A DNA stretch of 64,000 nt, taken from NCBI RefSeq assembly GCF_958299795.1, contig NC_133210.1, positions 1,027,609 through 1,091,608 of the forward strand. Reading direction: 5' to 3'. A program made the position numbers and the translations under genes. A model generated the notes under the pieces. That model ran no database searches and had not been told where the DNA came from. It saw only the letters and a list, made by a program, of their open reading frames with translations. This document shows positions 59,259 to 64,000 of the stretch, piece by piece. The DNA comes from Porites lutea (lineage: Eukaryota; Cnidaria; Anthozoa; Scleractinia; Poritidae). Numbering within the stretch: the stretch's first letter is position 1; every line of letters begins with the position of its first letter.

Positions 59259-59630
59259 ACCAGCCTGAGAAAACAGCCGACATTTTGCGATGCTGCCACT
59301 GGTTTCCACGCCAAATGACGTCTGAGAAACGAGCGTAGAAATGACGTCATAAAATGTACTCAAGTGATAAGAGTGTGGACCATGGAAAATTGTGGTCGAT
59401 TTGTTTTTTACAATAACATTTGTTTCTTTTTTTTTTACGAAAAAACAAAACAACCAGCACTGCGTGACATGTTACGAAAACCATGGTCTATACTTTCATA
59501 GACCATAGCTCTCGACCAATCAGCGCGCGAAGATTCGCTCAGTTATTGTAAAAATAATCTCTCTGGGTGGGGTGACCCGCTACATGTTACCTCACCTACC
59601 TGAGGTCCCCACCTTCATCTAAACGGGCCC
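59259..59630. repeat. Repeat patch plus right part of the TIR element (unit 4)
   Basis: The same fused structure as 51383-51775 in unit 3, beginning CAGCCTGAGAAAACAGCCGA and ending ACGGGCCC before TTAA. An identical breakpoint structure means the deletion happened before units 3 and 4 separated. Confidence 0.55.
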
Positions 59631-60271
59631 TTAAACAGTCTAAAAATTAAGTATTATTTCAGGAAAATATTATTAAATCCCTCTGGTTTTAAATCATCTT
59701 TAAGTATTCATGCATGACTTGACGAATGTGTGATCCAACAAATCATTACATGTTGGGTTCAGCATATATTTGTTCTGGATTCTCTTGCTTTTGTTGGTCG
59801 GAAACTGTATTTTAATTCACTTTCTCCTGGCAATCAATAACACAAACAACACCGTATTTGCAATGGCAGCCGGTGCTTAACCCAGCGAAATGCATTGCAG
59901 TGTGCATAGTAACATGGTTTACACAATCGCAGAGGAAGTTCCATTCTTTTGCCATTCTCCTGACCCAATGCTCTGCTGTGCATGACTCGCGGAGTCTGAA
60001 GTGTAAGTACTGAGATCGACAATCAGCTAGTGACTCCGTCTGTTCATGTTGATTATACTCATGTTTGCGCCGCCGAACGGTTACACCCTGTTTATGAAAG
60101 GGGCAGTGTCTCCAGGAAGTGTTTGTTGTCGACGAATTTCACAAGTAGTGATCGGGGTTCGATTTAATACAACGTTTAATGTACAATTTTGATTTCCACA
60201 TTGCTGATCCTAGCAGTGACCAGAACGCATGTCATACGTCAACCTTGTATATGGCCTAGCTCGACACAAGA

Positions 60272-60343
60272 CCTTCATAGCTCAGTGGTTAGAGCATCCG
60301 ACTGGTGTACGGAAGGTCATAGGTTCAATTCCTGTCGGGGACT
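60272..60343 (+). repeat. tRNA-Thr-like SINE head, unit 4
   Basis: Same site and sequence as in unit 3 apart from a few bases; here position 33 is T and the anticodon would be GGT (Thr). The acceptor stem still does not pair. The T-rich body GATTTTTTCTTTGTCCCATG follows. Confidence 0.6.
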
Positions 60344-61008
60344 CAGATTTTTTCTTTGTCCCATGCTCACGACATGTTGAGCTTAAAATTTACCCTTTTT
60401 TTTATTTATCACAAGTGTAGCTATTGCTTTGAAACTCTAAAGCAATGGCTACTTTTAATTTGTTCATTACAGTTGTTAAAGTGTTATTAAATTTACCCCA
60501 ATCAGTACTTGTGGCCTTCCCTCCATAACAAACACTTCCTGGTCCAGACATCTACGCCTTGCATCTAATCCCTGTTGTCATTCAAAACATTTATCCACAT
60601 TTTAGATTTACCGCACACTTTAAAGGACAACACAGCCCTATGTCTCAATGCGCTTGGAATGAAACAAGTAGCAAAAAAACTTCTATCCTTTTGTTCGTTA
60701 TTCTATATTTCACCGCCAAGAGCTAGATCATTATAAGTTATTGTGACGTCGACAAGAACTCAGGCTAAATTTACCACCAAAGTACGACTTCGTAAAAGTG
60801 ATAAAATTGGCTTTTTATTTTAGCTAGAGCAATTTCTCTTACGTCGGTATTTTTCTTCTATTTTATGGTACCCATTCTATAGTAAAAGCCACGTATATAG
60901 TTTTTTTTTTAAAAAAATGAAGCTTCTCTTTTTTGATCGAATTTACCCGTAAAGATTTCGTTCCATTAACCCCAAGTACTGCACTGACAACAACAGTGGT
61001 ATTTGAAC

Positions 61009-61285
61009 AAGAAGAAGAAGATACTTTTATTTAGCTAGGGTAACTCTTACAGCTACAAAAACTCATATCCTTAGAGGCCCTAGATAAAAAAGAAATACAA
61101 AACATGTTAAAAATACTTAAAACTAGTCCTAACTAAGCTAATAGAAAAATATCCTAAAAAAAGGATACAAATTATTACAAACTATTAATAAAAACTACAA
61201 ATTACGATTAAAAACTTCACATCCATGATATAGGTAATAGGTAATAGCATATGGTATAGGTAATAGCATGATTAAGTAATAGGTA
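61009..61285 (-). mobile_element. LINE-like 3' end, unit 4
   Basis: Orthologous to the copy at 53160-53440, with the same CTAAATAAAAGTATCTTC end on the minus strand; co-duplicated. Confidence 0.45.
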
Positions 61286-61288
61286 ATA

Positions 61289-61405
61289 GCATGATTTATA
61301 GTGATATTTGGCATAAATGCCACGAGTGATATTTCGAAATTGTTATAAGACAATTTTGAAATATCACGAGTTGTATTTATGCCAAGTATCACGTACAAAT
61401 CATGC
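61289..61405. repeat. Near-perfect hairpin element, unit 4
   Basis: Same arms as at 53444-53560; the loop differs (TATAAG instead of TTTCG). Confidence 0.7.
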
Positions 61406-61615
61406 AATTATTTGTTTATTTTACTACCCGGAAAAGGTTTGTGATTTTCACATGTAGCACCATTGCTCTAAGCCAATCAAATTGCAGTAATTTTTCATGT
61501 AGTAGTATAACATTTGAAATTATGGGTTATTATGTCCACAGTGTCCATAGCGTGACTTAACATTTAGTCTACTTTGAGTCACTAAGGACTTGCACACGAA
61601 ACTTCTTTTAAAAAG

Positions 61616-62182
61616 TTACAAAATACTGCAACAACAGCCTTCAGAGGTAGCGCGTGGGCTGGACGGAGGTGGGGCTCTACGCGGAGAGGGGGCTCTACGC
61701 GGAGTGGGTGCTCTTCCCGGCAGCCCTCGCGCCATCCTTTGCAGTCGATCTTGGAACGACATGATGGGTGTAAGGTAGTAGGTTTCCATCCACGATCTCT
61801 TAAAGAACATTATTTTGCCAACTCTCTTCCTTTCTCCCCCAATGACGATGTCATTTGCAACTGCCAGCATGTGCGACACTGCACTCAGCTCCAAGAATTG
61901 GTTAGAACCTCCCCCACAGTCTTCACTCGGGAAAAACACCTTGCCTATGAGCTCATCTGGGCTGAGGAGTATTACAAGCGCCAACAGAGCGTCGGTTTCT
62001 TGATCGCTCAGCAAATGGTAATTCTGGTAGTTCTTTAACCTGCTCAAAACAGGATCGTCTAGCTGAATAACCGTGGCCACACAGTTGAGGTAGTACATCA
62101 GTTTGGCTTTTGGATTCTGTGGTACCGAAACGCTTCGTGAAATATCTCTTATTCCGACCCTTTCTCCGATAAATGCTGCCAT
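61616..62182 (-). CDS. CaaX-box orphan protein, unit 4 copy (intact, 188 aa)
   Basis: ATG at 62182, preceded by the acceptor CTATTTTTCAG|ACTGTAG and an in-frame stop. Starts MAAFIGERVGIRDISRSVSV. The core is as in the other copies (SPDELIGKVFFPSEDCGG, RVGKIMFFKRSWMETYYLTP). The basic tail has an in-frame expansion of a Pro-Arg-Arg-Ala unit (APTPRRAPSPRRAPPPSS) and ends ATSEGCCCSIL, a CaaX box with two extra upstream Cys. The tail repeat-length variation together with an open frame supports a living gene. Confidence 0.72.
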   Translation of the reverse strand: MAAFIGERVGIRDISRSVSVPQNPKAKLMYYLNCVATVIQLDDPVLSRLKNYQNYHLLSDQETDALLALVILLSPDELIGKVFFPSEDCGGGSNQFLELSAVSHMLAVANDIVIGGERKRVGKIMFFKRSWMETYYLTPIMSFQDRLQRMARGLPGRAPTPRRAPSPRRAPPPSSPRATSEGCCCSIL

Positions 62183-63040
62183 TTTCCGATGCGATTTGAT
62201 CAACTACAGTCTGAAAAATAGAGATAATTTGTTGTTCAGTTTTAGTTTAAAAAGTGAAATAGAAATTTATTATTCAGTAAAAATGTTTGCCAAGATATAG
62301 AATTGTCAGAATGTGTGAAGTGACAACTTGTGCCGAAGTCATCTTTAGATTCAAAGAAAGTTGTGTATCTTCAGTTGATGGTATGAATCAGGGGCGTAGC
62401 GTGAGACTTGTGTACGCCGCGGGGAAGAAAAGTTGTTGGCCGAAGACAGCCCAATCCGGCTAGGGGGATCTGCTCAGGGCAATTAATTTTATTGCTTCTT
62501 AAAAGAAAAGAGCCTTTGCTTTAAGGCACTAGTTACAAAACTAAAGATGTCTTCATACGGTCAAGTTACTATTATTACTGTGAAAAGCCAGTCTGCATGA
62601 GATGTAGAATCACACAGTTTGCACGTGAACGTGTCGGACTTTGCCCCTTTCGTGGTTCGTACGTGAGAGAATTCGAGTTATCACACAGTAATCTAGTAAA
62701 CAGAATTATAAAAATAACTCATGCACACAATTTGCACGTGAAGGTGTTGGACTCTGGCCCTTTTACAATTCGTACGTAAAAAAACGTAAACTGTTTACTA
62801 GAAAATTTTCTCAAACGATTTTAAGAAATCACCTCGGCTTTAAAACATCTGCAAATTATGCTTCATGTGACGTCAAGGTTGATAGCCTAGCATTTATTAA
62901 ATTCCAAGGAAATTATCAATTGAAACTACCGAAATATATTTCTACTCATATCATGTTATTCCACTCAATAAAACAATATCTAATTAGTGTTAACTAGCTT
63001 TTTCCAATTTTATTCCCTAACGCAACTGTTTCTACTTAAA

Positions 63041-64000
63041 GGGCCTGTGTCACGGCAGTCCAGTTCATTACTCCCCGGAGGGCGAAGTAAAGGATTCGCG
63101 ACGTTCAGGAATGTATCAAGTTACCATTTTTTGACAAGATTGGGCATGCAAAGTCTGTAGGTTTTCGGTTTTATTCGGCTATTTGACGAAGTGAGAGCCG
63201 AATTAGTTCGAGATATCTCGAGATCACTTCGATTTCTTTTATTTTACTCTAACTTTTTCGAGGGAGAAAGAATTATTATTTCGGCTTCCCCGGGGTTTGC
63301 ACTGACTCACCTGTGTGACCCGTCAGATCAGAGGAGACTCTAAGTTGAGGGATTAGCCGATTGCGCTATTGCGACCCAAGGTAGTTTTGGATATGAAAAA
63401 TAGTTATGAAATTATGCACTAGTTTCGGGACAAGATTGGGCGTGCAAGCTCGCGACTTTTCGGCTTGTTTCGGCTATTTCACGAAATGAAACCGGACTAC
63501 TTTGTGATATCTTGAGATCACTTCGAGTTTAGTCTTTAATTTACTCGAGGAATAAATAGAGGATATTACGTGGCCGCGCAGAGACACGAAATTTCTCTTC
63601 GAGTGTTGAAAAACATTTCACGAGTGAGCCCTCCTTTCGAACTGCTTTATGATGAATTTAAAGTTACAAAATGCTGCTTAAAGACATTTTGTCTTTGTTG
63701 AGTGTTACGTCAGTAAAATTGCTTTCATGCGTTGCGTGACTTTCTAGCACGTTCTCTACTTTTTTGGATTCCTGAAATCATAAAATATGTCGAAAAGCTA
63801 CTACTATTCGCCCGTTTAGTATTTTCTAGAACCTTATGTCAAACGGTATACAAGTTCCAAGCGAGGTCTTTTGATGAACTAAGCTTTTTCCCCACTAGCT
63901 GGACTGCTGTGTTTAGTCAAGTGTGACGAAGGTCGATTTTCAGGTTCTGTGTTTACAAGTTGGCGGAAGCCGTAAGATATCTGAAGTTCAAGTGAGTGTT
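63041..64000. other. Sequence beyond the array, no gene supported
   Basis: Not part of the tandem units. Contains a diverged internal direct duplication (about 63137-63240 and 63430-63530) with a 14-base palindrome TCGAGATATCTCGA. Short open frames only. Confidence 0.4.
63137..63530. repeat. Diverged direct duplication with palindrome
   Basis: Two stretches share GACAAGATTGGGC(A/G)TGCAA, then TTCGGCTATTT, ACGAA and GATATCT(C/T)GAGATCACTTCGA in the same order, about 290 bases apart. The first holds TCGAGATATCTCGA, a perfect palindrome. Confidence 0.55.

Larger units (their letters stand above)
58602..63040 (+). repeat. Tandem segmental duplication, unit 4 (truncated)
   Basis: Same structure as unit 3 up to the TTTCTACTTAAAG shared with 55383-55395, then similarity ends. 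The right-hand 3.2 kb of the unit is absent, so this is the array's edge. Carries exon 23''', repeat patch, tRNA-like head, LINE-like tail, hairpin and an intact CaaX gene. Confidence 0.82.

Noticed and set aside
52404-60343. The two tRNA-Thr-like sequences as functional tRNA genes
   Set aside because: The acceptor ends do not pair (CCTTCAT against GGGGACT), and they are followed by a T-rich SINE-like body, so they are annotated as repeats.

Overview
The window is eukaryotic nuclear DNA, most likely from an anthozoan cnidarian such as a stony coral. Three things suggest this: intron-rich genes of metazoan type, mosaic trypsin/discoidin exons, and a high density of small inverted-repeat elements and tRNA-derived SINE-like pieces. 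The species assignment is inference. No reverse transcriptase, integrase, transposase, capsid or envelope coding region was recognised.

Left end (1-7.2 kb, + strand): an exon ending a discoidin (F5/8 type C) domain, then five exons that each hold a whole trypsin-like domain. The reading phases fit one mosaic gene (polyserase-like) or a bank of alternative protease exons. Domains 1-4 keep the catalytic triad. The last domain, which carries the stop codon, has lost all three triad residues. Two introns carry an inverted-repeat element with a decayed hammerhead-ribozyme core.

Middle (8.8-22.7 kb, - strand): a two-exon gene for a giant coiled-coil protein (about 2,534 aa, nearly all in one 7.5-kb exon), an intronless class A GPCR of amine-receptor type, and a tRNA-Lys(CTT).

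22.8-38.1 kb (+ strand): a complete 24-exon gene for the spliceosomal protein U2SURP (SR140). The joined exons are 3,012 nt, giving 1,003 aa, with RRM, SURP, CID, DGVP repeats, cwf21 and an RS tail in the family's order.

36.8-63.0 kb: a four-copy tandem segmental duplication with units of about 6.5-7.9 kb and a truncated fourth unit. Each unit starts with a copy of U2SURP exon 23; units 1 and 2 also have exon 24. Each carries on the minus strand a small gene of unknown family whose product ends in a CaaX prenylation box (CSIL). Three of the four copies are intact. Insertions and deletions shared between units suggest the branching ((1,2),(3,4)), and a hairpin of about 50 bp marks each unit junction. 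Several small transposon insertions have matching empty sites in sister units, which gives their relative ages. After 63.04 kb the sequence leaves the array.
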